Source of the DNA: Nocardioides sp. zg-DK7169
GTDB lineage: Bacteria > Actinomycetota > Actinomycetes > Propionibacteriales > Nocardioidaceae
Direction: 5' to 3'
NCBI RefSeq assembly: GCF_013155365.1
Contig: NZ_JABJRA010000009.1
Span: 124,001-188,000 of the forward strand
DNA: 64,000 nt
The position numbers were made by a program, and so were the translations under genes. The notes under the pieces are model-generated. The model saw nothing but the letters and a program-made list of their open reading frames with translations. It was not told where the DNA came from and ran no database searches. The stretch's first letter is position 1; every line of letters starts with the position of its first letter. Positions 1 through 8,655 of the stretch are shown here, in pieces.

Positions 1-1
1 C

Positions 2-130
2 TGGGCGGGCCGCGCCATGCGCCGCAACCCCCGCGAGCCCCGCGCCGTGCTCGCCCTCGCCGTCGCCGCCCGCGCCGTCACCCCCGACCGGGTGATGGAG
101 GCGCTGCACCACCGGGGTCGGGGGATCTAG
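2..130 (+). CDS. C-terminal fragment of an unidentified protein
   Basis: An open frame enters from the left edge and stops at TAG 128-130, leaving 42 residues that end in ALHHRGRGI. The piece is rich in Arg and Ala with one helix-like stretch (VLALAVAARAVTP). Too little remains to identify a family. It converges on the large secreted protein downstream, and a perfect inverted repeat separates the two. Being next to polysaccharide genes it could belong to that cluster, but this is only a positional guess. Confidence 0.5.
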   Translation, partial: WAGRAMRRNPREPRAVLALAVAARAVTPDRVMEALHHRGRGI

Positions 131-165
131 GGCCTGGGGGTGTCGGGGGCTCCGGGGGGACGGGA

Positions 166-223
166 TAGTCCGCCACACAGGTGTCCTCTCGCGGCCCCAG
201 GGCGACCCCCATGTGGCGGACTA
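166..223. terminator. Inverted repeat between convergent genes, probable bidirectional terminator
   Basis: Perfect 12-bp arms TAGTCCGCCACA (166-177) and TGTGGCGGACTA (212-223) enclose a 34-nt GC-rich loop. The element lies between the stop of the left-edge gene and the stop of the convergent secreted-protein gene, the usual place for a shared terminator. There is no U-tract, which is common for hairpin terminators in GC-rich actinobacteria. Confidence 0.5.
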
Positions 224-305
224 CCGCGCCCCGTTGCCCCGCCCCAGGACGACACCCACGACGAAGGACCCGGCCCACACCGGACCGGGCCCTCGTCGTA
301 CGCAC

Positions 306-3300
306 TCAGGGGTTGCTGGTCAGCGTGGCCCGCAGGTGGAAGCCCACGTCGCGGGTGGCGCGGAAGTTCAGGTGGGTCTCGGCGGCGATCACGTTGGTGC
401 CGTTGCGCAGCAGCGACGCCGGGACGGTCACCAGGACCGGGGCGGCGTTGGCGACGGTGCTGTTGCGCGCCGACGTGGCGTAGGTGCCCGAGGTGACCGG
501 CCCGCTCGGCATGTTCGAGCGCACCACCTCGGTGCCGTTGACGTAGACCACCACGCCGTCGTCGGCGACCGTCTCCAGCTCCAGGCGCACCACGCGGCTG
601 GCATCGGCGACGGTGAACCCGCGCCGGAAGTACGCCGCCAGCGGCCGCTCCGAGGTGGTGGCGAAGCCGTCGATGTCGGTGCCCAGCGTCGCGGTGGTGC
701 CGAAGCCGAGGGCCCCGGCTCCCCTGCTCCACGAGGCGTCGTCGAAGGACGTCGCGTTCCAGTCGGTCGGCGGGGCGCCCGGGGCGTAGCGCCAGGCCCA
801 GGTCGCGCCCCGGTCGACGACCACGCTCGTGGCCGCCGGCGGCGGTGCGCTGACCGTGACCGAGCGGGTCAGCTCGCTGGAGGCCCCGTCGTCGTCGGTG
901 ACCACCAGCGTCACCGGGTAGGTGCCCGGGGCGGCGAAGGTGCGCGACGCGGTCGCCCCGCTGGCGGTGCCGCCGTCGCCGAAGTCCCAGCGGTAGGAGT
1001 CCACCGTCCCGTCGGGGTCGCTGGAGCCTGACGCGTCGAGGCTCACGCTCAGCCCGTCGGTGGTGAAGGAGAACGCCGCCTGCGGCGGACGGTTGGCCGG
1101 TACGCCGCCGGACGCGTCGGCCACGCCGGCCGCCCACAGCTGCTGCACCTGCTCCGCGGTGAGGGCGCTCGGGAAGGTGGCGACCTCGTCGATGGCGCCG
1201 TTGAAGTGCTCGGTGAGCGGCCACTTCTGGGCGTAGAAGTTGCGCCCGAAGACCGCCTGCTCGTTGCGCAGGTCGGTGTAGCCCACCCGCTGGTAGCCCT
1301 GGGTCAGGCCACCGGCGGTGCCCTCGTAGGTCCCGAGCAGGATCCCGTCGACGTAGAGCGACGCGGTGGTGCCGCTCCAGGTCGCGACCACCTGGTGCCA
1401 GCGGCCGTCGTTGAAGGTCAGGCCCTGCTGGCGCACGTTGTTCAGCCGCGGGCCGAGCGGGTCCGGGCTGCCGGTGCGCGGCGGCTGGTGCACGGAGAAC
1501 ACGACGTTGCCGTTGTTGTCCATGGTCACCGCGCGGTCGGAGTAGGTCCCGACGCCGGTCTTGGTGTCGGTCACCGCGAGCAGCGAGCCGCCGGTGATCG
1601 AGGTGGTGCGGAACCACGCCGACTGGGTGAAGGCCGGGGTCAGCTCGAGGGAGTCGCGGGAGGTGAGGTGCCCGGTGGCGCCGTCGAGGGCGACCGCGCC
1701 GTCACCGGCGAGGGCGCCAGGCGTCGTGGCGACCCCGCCGACCTTCTCCCCCGGCGCGGCGGCCGCGGTCGAGCGGTCCTCGAGCGTGGTGCCGGCGTCC
1801 CCGGCCCGCCAGTACAGGTTCGCCCCGAGGGAGCGGACCAGGTCGGCGTACGCCGGTGGGGCGCTCGCGCGCACGGTGGCGCTCGTCGTGGGCGAGCTGG
1901 CGCTCGTGCGGACCCCGTCGCTGACCCGCAGCCGGTAGCCGTACGTCGCGCCCGGGGTGAGGCCGGTGTCGTCGAAGCGCATCGTGGGGCGGCTCCACGG
2001 GTAGGACTCGACCGTCTGCTGCTCGACGACCGTGTTGCCGCGCAGCAGCTGGTAGGTCAGCGTGCCGCTGTCCTTGTCGATGACCGCGGGCCACTGCACG
2101 GTCAGGCCGCCGGCCGCGTTGGCCTGCACCGTGGGCGCGGCCGGGTTGTCGGGTGCCGAGCCGTTGCCGGGCGCGAAGCGGGCCAGGCCCTGCTGGGCGG
2201 CGTTGTTGACCCGGCTGAAGTCGCCGCCGACGAACATCTGCGAGCCGTCGGTGGCCAGCACGTGCGGACCGACCGGGTTGTTGCCGGTGCTGGCGTTGGT
2301 GTTCGGCGACCAGTGCACGAACGAGCCGTCCTCGACGTCCTGACCCACCAGGCGCCACCAGATGAACCCGTCGCGCGAGGTCCCGCCGACGTAGCCGCCG
2401 CGTGCGTCGCCGTAGTTGAAGGCGCAGTCGTGCTGGTGTGAGGCCTTGTAGAGCACGCCGTCGAGCAGGGCCAGGCCCATCGAGGCGCCCAGGCAGGTGC
2501 TGTTCCACTCCAGCTCGCCGTCGCTGATCCGGGCCGCGTAGGTCCCCTCGTAGCAGCCCGGCGGGTCACCCTCGGCGGTGACGTACGCCGTGGTGCCGGC
2601 AGAGACGATGTCGGTGACGCGTGCCTTGCAGTTGACGTTGATCGGCTGGGTGGTGTTGGCCTCCCAGGTCTCCAGGTCGCCGGTGGCGGGGTCGACCGAG
2701 GCGACCGCCCCGGTGGTGGTGCCGTTGACGGTGGTGAACTCCCCGCCAACCAGGATCCGGCTGCCGTCCGGTGCGATCTCCACGGCCTGGCCGCGGGCGT
2801 CGAGGGACGCGGTGAAGCCGCTGCGCAGCGCACCGGTGGTCGGGTCGAGGGAGGCGAACCGCGACTTCGCCGCCCCGCGGATGCTGGTGAAGTCACCCGC
2901 GACGTAGACCCCGGAGGCGGACGCCGCGACGGCCATCACGGTCGCGTTCGCGTTGGCGGTGAACCCGGTGGCGAGGGTGCCCGAGGGCAGGTTGATCGCC
3001 GCGACCCGGTTGCGGGTCTGGCCGTTGACGGACGTGAACATGCCGACGATGTACATCCGCGAGCCGTCGGGCGAGATCGCGATGTCGTCGACGCGACCGT
3101 TCAGGGTGACGTTGAAGCCGGTGACCAGCGCACCCGTGCTGGCGTTGAACGCGGCGAGGTTGGTGCGGGTGACCTCGCCGGCGCCGCCGAGCGCCACGCC
3201 CGGCGGGCGGACCCGGTTGAACGTGCCGCCGGCGTACACCACGCCGTTGGAGACCGCGATCGCCTCGACGTTGTTGTTGGTCTGCCACATCGGCGAGGTG

Positions 3301-3488
3301 ACGCCGCTGAGGCCCTGGTCGCGCTCGGCCGCGGCGGCCGGGGGCGCGCTCGCGAGCCCCACCGCGAGCAGGGACCCGGCGCCCACGACGCCGGCCAGGA
3401 GCGCACCGAGCAGGCGCCGCGACGCCGGGCGCGAGGCGGTACGGCGCGGCGCGGGAGCGCCCTCGGAGCGAGAGGAGGTCGAGCGCAT
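306..3488 (-). CDS. Large secreted multidomain protein (propeller-like repeats, FnIII, LamG, PKD, C-terminal lectin-like domain)
   Basis: 1060 residues. The ATG at 3488 is preceded by AAAGG seven nt upstream and gives an Arg-rich n-region, a hydrophobic core (about 25-45) and an AAAA|ERD-like cleavage site near residue 53; the frame is open farther upstream but without a signal sequence at the start. Residues about 60-480 hold repeated blades of the type 'ISPDGSRMYIVGMFTSVNG', resembling delta-60/propeller repeats. A fibronectin III-like domain (about 490-580), a LamG/concanavalin-type domain (about 590-790), a PKD domain (about 800-885, with YRWDFGDGG) and a beta-rich C-terminal domain with VVYVNGTEVV follow. 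No catalytic residues are evident, so a role in surface adhesion or glycan binding is inferred. It is separated by 73 nt from, and co-directional with, three exopolysaccharide genes. Confidence 0.85.
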   Translation of the reverse strand: MRSTSSRSEGAPAPRRTASRPASRRLLGALLAGVVGAGSLLAVGLASAPPAAAAERDQGLSGVTSPMWQTNNNVEAIAVSNGVVYAGGTFNRVRPPGVALGGAGEVTRTNLAAFNASTGALVTGFNVTLNGRVDDIAISPDGSRMYIVGMFTSVNGQTRNRVAAINLPSGTLATGFTANANATVMAVAASASGVYVAGDFTSIRGAAKSRFASLDPTTGALRSGFTASLDARGQAVEIAPDGSRILVGGEFTTVNGTTTGAVASVDPATGDLETWEANTTQPINVNCKARVTDIVSAGTTAYVTAEGDPPGCYEGTYAARISDGELEWNSTCLGASMGLALLDGVLYKASHQHDCAFNYGDARGGYVGGTSRDGFIWWRLVGQDVEDGSFVHWSPNTNASTGNNPVGPHVLATDGSQMFVGGDFSRVNNAAQQGLARFAPGNGSAPDNPAAPTVQANAAGGLTVQWPAVIDKDSGTLTYQLLRGNTVVEQQTVESYPWSRPTMRFDDTGLTPGATYGYRLRVSDGVRTSASSPTTSATVRASAPPAYADLVRSLGANLYWRAGDAGTTLEDRSTAAAAPGEKVGGVATTPGALAGDGAVALDGATGHLTSRDSLELTPAFTQSAWFRTTSITGGSLLAVTDTKTGVGTYSDRAVTMDNNGNVVFSVHQPPRTGSPDPLGPRLNNVRQQGLTFNDGRWHQVVATWSGTTASLYVDGILLGTYEGTAGGLTQGYQRVGYTDLRNEQAVFGRNFYAQKWPLTEHFNGAIDEVATFPSALTAEQVQQLWAAGVADASGGVPANRPPQAAFSFTTDGLSVSLDASGSSDPDGTVDSYRWDFGDGGTASGATASRTFAAPGTYPVTLVVTDDDGASSELTRSVTVSAPPPAATSVVVDRGATWAWRYAPGAPPTDWNATSFDDASWSRGAGALGFGTTATLGTDIDGFATTSERPLAAYFRRGFTVADASRVVRLELETVADDGVVVYVNGTEVVRSNMPSGPVTSGTYATSARNSTVANAAPVLVTVPASLLRNGTNVIAAETHLNFRATRDVGFHLRATLTSNP

Positions 3489-3561
3489 GGCAGGGCCTTT
3501 CACGGGGTGGAGCGCGGGAGGGGCGGAGCGGGTGGAGCGGAGGAGGGAACGGTCGGCGGGC

Positions 3562-4125
3562 TCAGCGCAGCGCGGGCGGACGCCGGCGCCAGCCGGGTCG
3601 CGACGGGCGGCGAGGCGCTCCCAGGAGGAGCTCGAGCTCCTCGGCGAGGGCGGCATGGGCCCGGGTGGTCGCGCCGCTCTCCTCGACCGTGCGCACCACC
3701 AGGGGCCGGGGACCGATCAGCAGGGCGGTGTCGAGCGTGGTCTGGAAGTCCTCGACCTCCCGGACCGTCCGCACCACGCCGGCGGTGCCCACGAGCCGGG
3801 CGAAACGGAGCTGGTGGGCGTCGACGTGCTCGCCCATGGCGGGGTCGCGCGGCACGCAGATCGGCACGTGGCCGGCCGCGCGCGCGTCCATGATCGTGCC
3901 CGGTCCCCCGTGGCAGACCACGGCCGCGGACTCCCGCATGACGGTGGTGAGGCGGGCGTGGGAGAGGAAGCGGTGCCCCTCCGCGACCACCGGCGCCTTG
4001 CCGTCGCCGTGCTGCACGACGAAGTGCACCTCGGGGTGGCGCAGGGCGGCCTCGTCGACCCAGTCCACGAGCCGGTGGAAGGGGTGGTGGTCGGTGCCGA
4101 CCAGGGCGAGGACCGTGGCCCTCAC
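3562..4125 (-). CDS. Alg13-like glycosyltransferase catalytic half (GT28 C-terminal type, CpsG-like)
   Basis: 187 residues from a GTG that overlaps the preceding stop as GTGA. The hallmark is VVCHGGPGTIMDARAAGHVP, the UDP-sugar-binding loop of MurG/Alg13-type enzymes, followed by EHVDAHQLRFARLVG. The start (VRATVLALVGTDHHPFHRLV) matches the N-terminus of bacterial Alg13-like capsule proteins such as CpsG. It would supply the nucleotide-sugar site, with the Alg14-like protein encoded just upstream as membrane anchor, adding the second sugar to the lipid-linked primer made by the upstream phosphotransferase. The sugar cannot be told from sequence. Confidence 0.85.
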   Translation of the reverse strand: MRATVLALVGTDHHPFHRLVDWVDEAALRHPEVHFVVQHGDGKAPVVAEGHRFLSHARLTTVMRESAAVVCHGGPGTIMDARAAGHVPICVPRDPAMGEHVDAHQLRFARLVGTAGVVRTVREVEDFQTTLDTALLIGPRPLVVRTVEESGATTRAHAALAEELELLLGAPRRPSRPGWRRRPPALR

Positions 4126-4577
4126 AGCAGCGGCCCCACGAGCCGGGCATCGGGGTAGAACGCCAGCTGGTCCTCCCACTGCACGATGCGGCGGGTGGTG
4201 AAGGGCCCGCACAGGCGCCCGGTCATGGTGGGGGTGTCGACCCGGTCGTAGACCTCGATGAAGACCGTCGGGATCCCCATCATCCGCGCGACCACGAAGA
4301 ACGGGACCGCGACGCCGGCCCCCGAGCTGAGCACCAGCGCCGGCCGCTCGCGGCGCAGCACCCGCAGTGCCAGGACCGCGTTGCGCAGCAGGTTGGGCAG
4401 GTGGCGCGTGGTGGGCGAGAAGGAGTGCACGACCCGCTCGCCGGCGAGCCGGTCCGCGACGTCCGCGGTGTCCGGGGCGACCCAGACCCGGTCGCGGCCG
4501 CTCCACCAGCCGCGCATCGTCAGCAGCTGCGCGAGGTGACCGCCCTGCGAGGTGATCAGCAGGACCTCGGTGGCCAT
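4122..4577 (-). CDS. Alg14-like glycosyltransferase partner (CpsF-like)
   Basis: 151 residues. The N-terminal loop LLITSQGGHLAQLLTMRGWW is the Alg14/CpsF signature, followed by VLSSGAGVAVPFFVVARMMG and PTVFIEVYDRVDTPT, also typical of the family. Alg14-like proteins recruit the Alg13-like catalytic half to the membrane. Its ATG shares one base with the TGA of the sugar-phosphate transferase gene (TGATG), and its own stop overlaps the next start, so the three genes are translationally coupled. Confidence 0.87.
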   Translation of the reverse strand: MATEVLLITSQGGHLAQLLTMRGWWSGRDRVWVAPDTADVADRLAGERVVHSFSPTTRHLPNLLRNAVLALRVLRRERPALVLSSGAGVAVPFFVVARMMGIPTVFIEVYDRVDTPTMTGRLCGPFTTRRIVQWEDQLAFYPDARLVGPLL

Positions 4578-6010
4578 CAGTAGGCCCCGCGTCGGCTGGT
4601 GACCGCACGCACCGTGCGCAGGCAGATGCCGAGGTCGCGGCCCAGGGTGACGTTGTCGGTGTAGCGCAGGTCCAGGCCCACCGACTCCTCCCAGCCCAAG
4701 TCCGAGCGGCCGCTGACCTGCCACAGGCCGGTCAGCCCGGGGCGCACCGCGAGGCGGCGCCGGGTGCGCTCGTCGTACCCCTCGACCTCGCCGGGCAGCG
4801 CGGGGCGCGGACCGACCAGCGACATCTCGCCGCGGACCACGTTGAGCAGCTGCGGCAGCTCGTCGAGGGAGGTGCGTCGCAGCACCCGCCCGGCGCGGGT
4901 CACCCGCGGGTCGCGGTGGATCTTGAACAGCACGCCGGCGCCCTGGTCGGCGTGCGCGACGCTGGCGCGCACCGCTTCGGCGTCGGAGACCATCGTGCGC
5001 AGCTTGTACATCGTGAACGGGCGCCCGTCCTTGCCCACGCGGACCTGGCGGAAGAACGCCGGGCCCGGGGAGTCCAGGCGTACGACGAGCGCCAGCAGCG
5101 CCAGCACGGGGGTCGCGAGCGCCAGCAGCGCGAGCGCCGCGAGCCGGTCGAAGGCGGCCTTGGCGGCCCGCACGGCGAGCGGGGGCCGGCTGCGGTCGAC
5201 GACCGCGAAGGCGCTGCCGCCGGACCAGCCCATCCGCACGCGGTGGCGGTCCACCCCGTCGAGCAGGCCGTCCCAGGCCACCGCGACCCGGACCGGGCTG
5301 GCCTCCAGGCGCCAGCACAGCCGCTCCAGGGCCCGCGGCCCGACGGCCGCACCGGGGAGCAGCACGACGGTGTCCGCGCCCCACGCCTCCGCGGCACCCG
5401 GGTCCGAGGAGACCGGCAGCCCGAGCACGTCGGGCTCCAGCAGGTCCGCCTCGTCCTGCACGACGACGGCCCCGACGACGTGGACGTCACGGCGCGCGCG
5501 CCAGGCGAGCGCGGAGCTCGCGACGACGGTGGCGTCCCCGGCGAGCACGACGCGCAGCGGCGGGCGCCCCAGCGCGACCAGGGCACGGGCGAGGACCGAG
5601 GCGGTGGTGGTCACCGCGACCATCCCCAGCACCGGGGCGACCTCCGGGGCCCCGACCAGCCAGGCCACGACGACACCGCTCAGCAGCACCGTGAGCGCGG
5701 CCCGGGCGGTGCTCGGCGCCTCGAGCCACCCGCGGCGCGCGGCGGCCCGGGCGGCCAGGCCCGTCGAGGCGCAGGCGACGGTCAGCATCGCGCCCGTCAC
5801 CAGGGCGTGCCCGCCGAGCGTCAGGACGGCGATGGTCCCGGCGGTGAGCACCGAGATGGTCTCGGCGAGCGCGCCGAGGAGCGCGTGGCTGCGCCTGTCG
5901 AGGAGACCGACCTGCTCGTCCACCGGAGGGTCGGCGACCACCGCGACGGTCGGCGCGGGGGCCGCGAGGCGCTCGGGATCGAGTGCCTGGGCATCGGCGA
6001 ACGAGCTCAC
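4577..6010 (-). CDS. Undecaprenyl-phosphate sugar-phosphate transferase (WbaP/WcaJ/CpsE family)
   Basis: 477 residues from GTG 6010 with GGAGG seven nt upstream. The N-terminal part contains four to five hydrophobic segments (about 45-150), then a soluble region, one further membrane segment (about 285-310) and the conserved bacterial sugar transferase domain: FRQVRVGKDGRPFTMYKLRT, DELPQLLNVVRGEMSLVGPR and RPGLTGLWQVSGRSD. The family moves a sugar-1-phosphate from a UDP-sugar onto undecaprenyl phosphate, the first step of capsule or exopolysaccharide repeat-unit assembly. With the Alg14/Alg13-like pair downstream the order matches pneumococcal cpsE-cpsF-cpsG. Confidence 0.92.
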   Translation of the reverse strand: MSSFADAQALDPERLAAPAPTVAVVADPPVDEQVGLLDRRSHALLGALAETISVLTAGTIAVLTLGGHALVTGAMLTVACASTGLAARAAARRGWLEAPSTARAALTVLLSGVVVAWLVGAPEVAPVLGMVAVTTTASVLARALVALGRPPLRVVLAGDATVVASSALAWRARRDVHVVGAVVVQDEADLLEPDVLGLPVSSDPGAAEAWGADTVVLLPGAAVGPRALERLCWRLEASPVRVAVAWDGLLDGVDRHRVRMGWSGGSAFAVVDRSRPPLAVRAAKAAFDRLAALALLALATPVLALLALVVRLDSPGPAFFRQVRVGKDGRPFTMYKLRTMVSDAEAVRASVAHADQGAGVLFKIHRDPRVTRAGRVLRRTSLDELPQLLNVVRGEMSLVGPRPALPGEVEGYDERTRRRLAVRPGLTGLWQVSGRSDLGWEESVGLDLRYTDNVTLGRDLGICLRTVRAVTSRRGAY

Positions 6011-6065
6011 GAAGTGCCTCCAACGGTGCGGACGGGAACAGAGTTCGAAGGGTGGTTCATCGCGG

Positions 6066-6776
6066 TCACCACGGCCGTTGGGCCGCGTGGGCCTTTCCCG
6101 GATTTTGGGGAGACCAGCCGCCGCGGTCCGGGACCCGCCGCTCCTCCACGAGCGAGGCGTACGCCGCGACCGCGGCCAGCTGGGAGTTCACCGCGAGCTT
6201 GCGCAGCACGGCACGCACCTGGCTGCGGACGGTGGCCTCGGAGACCCCGAGCTGGGCGGCGATGCGCCCGACGTTGTCGCCGGCGTACAGCAGACCGAGG
6301 ATGGTGAGCTCGCGGCGGGTGAGACGACGCATCCGCTCGGCCAGCTCGCGCTGCTCGGCGAGCACCGCGCGCCACGAGTGCCGCAGCTGGTTGGCCTCGC
6401 CCGGCTCGACCGGCCGGATGCCGGCCGCCGCCCGCCTCAGCACGGCGGAGAGGTCCTCCAGGCCGACGGCGGAGCTCAGCACCCCCAGCGCCCGGGCGTC
6501 GAGGACGGCGCCCCAGCGGGGCCCGCGGGGGGCGCCGGTGAGCACGACCCAGTGGTCCGGCCAGGCCGCGAGGATCCGTTGGGCGTGCTCGAGCCGGTCG
6601 GCGCGCTCGAGGTCGGTCACCAAGACGCCGAGCGTCATGCCGGGCGGGACCGTCACGACGGCGCCGGCGCGCTCGGGCCACCGCGCCAGCCGCGCGTCCC
6701 AGCCCTGCCCGGCGAGCGCGGCACGGATGGTCTCGGCGACCAGCATCTGGTCGGAGACCACCAGGACGCTGCTCAC
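6066..6776 (-). CDS. Orphan LuxR/NarL-type regulator with degenerate receiver domain
   Basis: 236 residues from GTG 6776; farther-upstream starts exist in frame but the receiver-like fold begins at VSSVLVVSDQ. An Asp is kept at the usual phosphoacceptor place (VLVTDLE, near residue 55), but the acidic pair near the N-terminus is reduced to one Asp and the conserved Lys region reads VLSSA, so phosphorylation may be lost. The C-terminus is a clear LuxR helix-turn-helix (LTRRELTILGLLYAGDNVGR, then SEATVRSQVRAVLRKLAVNS). No kinase is paired with it on its strand. It lies 55 nt upstream of and co-directional with the polysaccharide genes, which makes it a candidate regulator of them. Confidence 0.82.
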   Translation of the reverse strand: MSSVLVVSDQMLVAETIRAALAGQGWDARLARWPERAGAVVTVPPGMTLGVLVTDLERADRLEHAQRILAAWPDHWVVLTGAPRGPRWGAVLDARALGVLSSAVGLEDLSAVLRRAAAGIRPVEPGEANQLRHSWRAVLAEQRELAERMRRLTRRELTILGLLYAGDNVGRIAAQLGVSEATVRSQVRAVLRKLAVNSQLAAVAAYASLVEERRVPDRGGWSPQNPGKAHAAQRPW

Positions 6777-7197
6777 CGGGCACCCCGTCCGGGAGCACGG
6801 TGAGCGGGACACCGGCCGGGCCGGTCGAGATCGGGCATGGCGGCATCGTCTGGAGGGCGCCGGTGCCCCCGCTCCTTCCCAGCCCGGAGTGCCCGCAATT
6901 TGGGGATGCCCGGCCCGCGGGCCGTTCCGCATCCTTCCGGTGTCCGGTCGGTCGCCTCGCCGCCCGAGATCCACGCTGCCCAAACCCCTTCCCTGGAAGG
7001 TAAATGTTCCGCGCGCTTCGCCCTGCCCCCGTCCGTTCTTCACCAAAAACGGGTAAGCGGAAGTGATCCTTGTGGATGACCGTGACTCAGAACACAAGCA
7101 TCGGCTCCGCGAGCAGACATGAGGCTCGCTCTCGGGAGGGAGAGCCGTCCGGCCGACACGGCCGGACGGGACACAGGCAAGTGCGCGGGGGGTAGGA
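6777..7197. other. 421-nt intergenic region between divergent regulators
   Basis: No convincing gene is seen. The stretch is less GC-rich around 7030-7090 and contains a 14-bp perfect palindrome CGGCCCGCGGGCCG (6911-6924) and a small CCGTT...AACGG inverted repeat in 7031-7052. It must carry promoters for both the orphan LuxR gene and the kinase operon. I cannot assign -35/-10 boxes with confidence. Confidence 0.5.
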
Positions 7198-8655
7198 GTG
7201 TCACCAGGTTCAAGCTCGAGCGACTCATCCAGATGGGGCGGCGCGCTCATCGTGTGCGTGCTGCTCGCTGTTCCGCTCGTCGTCATCGGCGCGACCAACG
7301 CGGTCGACTCGCTCGGCGAGCTCGCGGTCGCCTCGAGCCTCGTCTTCGCGCCTGCGCTCATCGTCTCCGCGCTGTTCCTCTACCTGCACTGGCGCATCAC
7401 CGACAGCCAGCCGGTCGCCTGGCTGACCACCTGCACGATCGTGATCGCCGCGCACGGCCTGGTGGTGGCCGCACTGAGCCTGGGCGACGTCGGCCCCGAG
7501 CAGGACGCCTGGGTGCTGGCCACCGACCTGCTGGTGGTGTCGATCATCGCGATCACCCTGGGCTTCTCCGAGACCGTGCCGGTCGTCGCCGACCCGGCCG
7601 CGCTCGGCTTGGCGATCGGCGTCCTGCTCTCGACCGCCCACTTCGCGGTCGCCGGCCTCGGCTGGGAGCTCCCGCTGGCCACCGCCGGACGCGGCGTCGG
7701 TGCCGTGGCGCTGGCCCTGCTGAGCGTGCCGATCGTCGCCGGCCTGGCCCGGATGCCGCTGCCCCGGTGGGCGGCGCTGCGTCTGCAGGTCGGGCTGGTG
7801 CTCTTCATCGTGTCCCTGACCGTGGGCCGCCTCGAGGGGAGCGAGACCCTCGTGCCGGGCGTGGAGCTGGTGGCGGGGTTCATCGCCACCGCCACCGTCT
7901 GCTCGGCCTCCTTCGCCCTGCTGTGCGCGGCCATCGGCGACGACCTGCGTGCCATCGCCGACCTCCGCCGCTCGTTGCGTGCCATCGAGAACCGGGCCCG
8001 CTCGGACCGCGCCCAGCTCCACGAGGTCAAGGGCACCATCGCCGGCATCGCCTCCGCCGTGGAGCTGCTGACCGGCGACTACGGCTACGACGCCCCCGTG
8101 ACGGGTTCCGGGGCCGGCCCCGCGCTGCGCTCCCGCGCCTCCCTGGGCCAGATGGTCGCCCAGGAGACCGCGCGGCTCACCCGGCTGCTGCACAAGCCCC
8201 CGGTCGAGGGCGCGAGCGAGGTCTGCATCGACGACATCCTCGCCCCGCTCGTGGTGGCGCACCGCAGCCAGGGCCGCACCATCCACTGGGAGCCCACCGG
8301 GCTGCGCTGCCGCGCGGTCGCGGACCACCTCAGCGAGGTCGTCAACATCCTGCTCGCCAACGCCGCCGCCCACGCACCGGGCAGCACCGTGGAGATCCGC
8401 ACCTCCCGCACCCAGGACCGGGTCCTCATCCAGGTGCGCGACCACGGCCCGGGCGTGCTGCCCGACCTCGCCGACTCCGTCTTCGAGTGGGGCGCGCGAC
8501 GCCCCGAGTCGACCGGCAGCGGGATCGGGCTGAACATCGCCCAGACCCTGCTCGAGGCCGACGGCGGCTGCCTGCGCCTGGACCGCAACCACCGCGACGG
8601 CGCGTGCTTCGTCATCGGTCTCGACCTCGCCCGGAAGGAGAGCGACGTTGCCTAA
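7198..8655 (+). CDS. Membrane sensor histidine kinase
   Basis: 485 residues from GTG 7198. The first 245 residues carry about eight hydrophobic segments with short loops and no large extracellular domain, suggesting an intramembrane sensor. The phosphoacceptor region is AQLHEVKGTIAGIASAVELL with His near residue 275, and the catalytic domain shows an N-box (NILLANAAAHAPGS), a G1 box (DHGPGVL) and a G2 box (GSGIGLNIAQ). Its last 8 nt overlap the response regulator gene, so the two form a two-component system. The signal is unknown. The GTG sits very close to its purine tract; a later start is possible. Confidence 0.87.
   Translation: MSPGSSSSDSSRWGGALIVCVLLAVPLVVIGATNAVDSLGELAVASSLVFAPALIVSALFLYLHWRITDSQPVAWLTTCTIVIAAHGLVVAALSLGDVGPEQDAWVLATDLLVVSIIAITLGFSETVPVVADPAALGLAIGVLLSTAHFAVAGLGWELPLATAGRGVGAVALALLSVPIVAGLARMPLPRWAALRLQVGLVLFIVSLTVGRLEGSETLVPGVELVAGFIATATVCSASFALLCAAIGDDLRAIADLRRSLRAIENRARSDRAQLHEVKGTIAGIASAVELLTGDYGYDAPVTGSGAGPALRSRASLGQMVAQETARLTRLLHKPPVEGASEVCIDDILAPLVVAHRSQGRTIHWEPTGLRCRAVADHLSEVVNILLANAAAHAPGSTVEIRTSRTQDRVLIQVRDHGPGVLPDLADSVFEWGARRPESTGSGIGLNIAQTLLEADGGCLRLDRNHRDGACFVIGLDLARKESDVA

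Noticed and set aside
127..1617. Long minus-strand open frame of 496 codons overlapping the secreted protein
   Set aside because: Arg/Gly/His-rich translation without any domain; it is a frame shadow of the secreted protein gene, common in GC-rich DNA.
3489..3656. Upstream extension of the secreted protein start to 3656
   Set aside because: It would overlap the Alg13-like gene and bury the signal peptide; AAAGG before ATG 3488 supports the shorter form.
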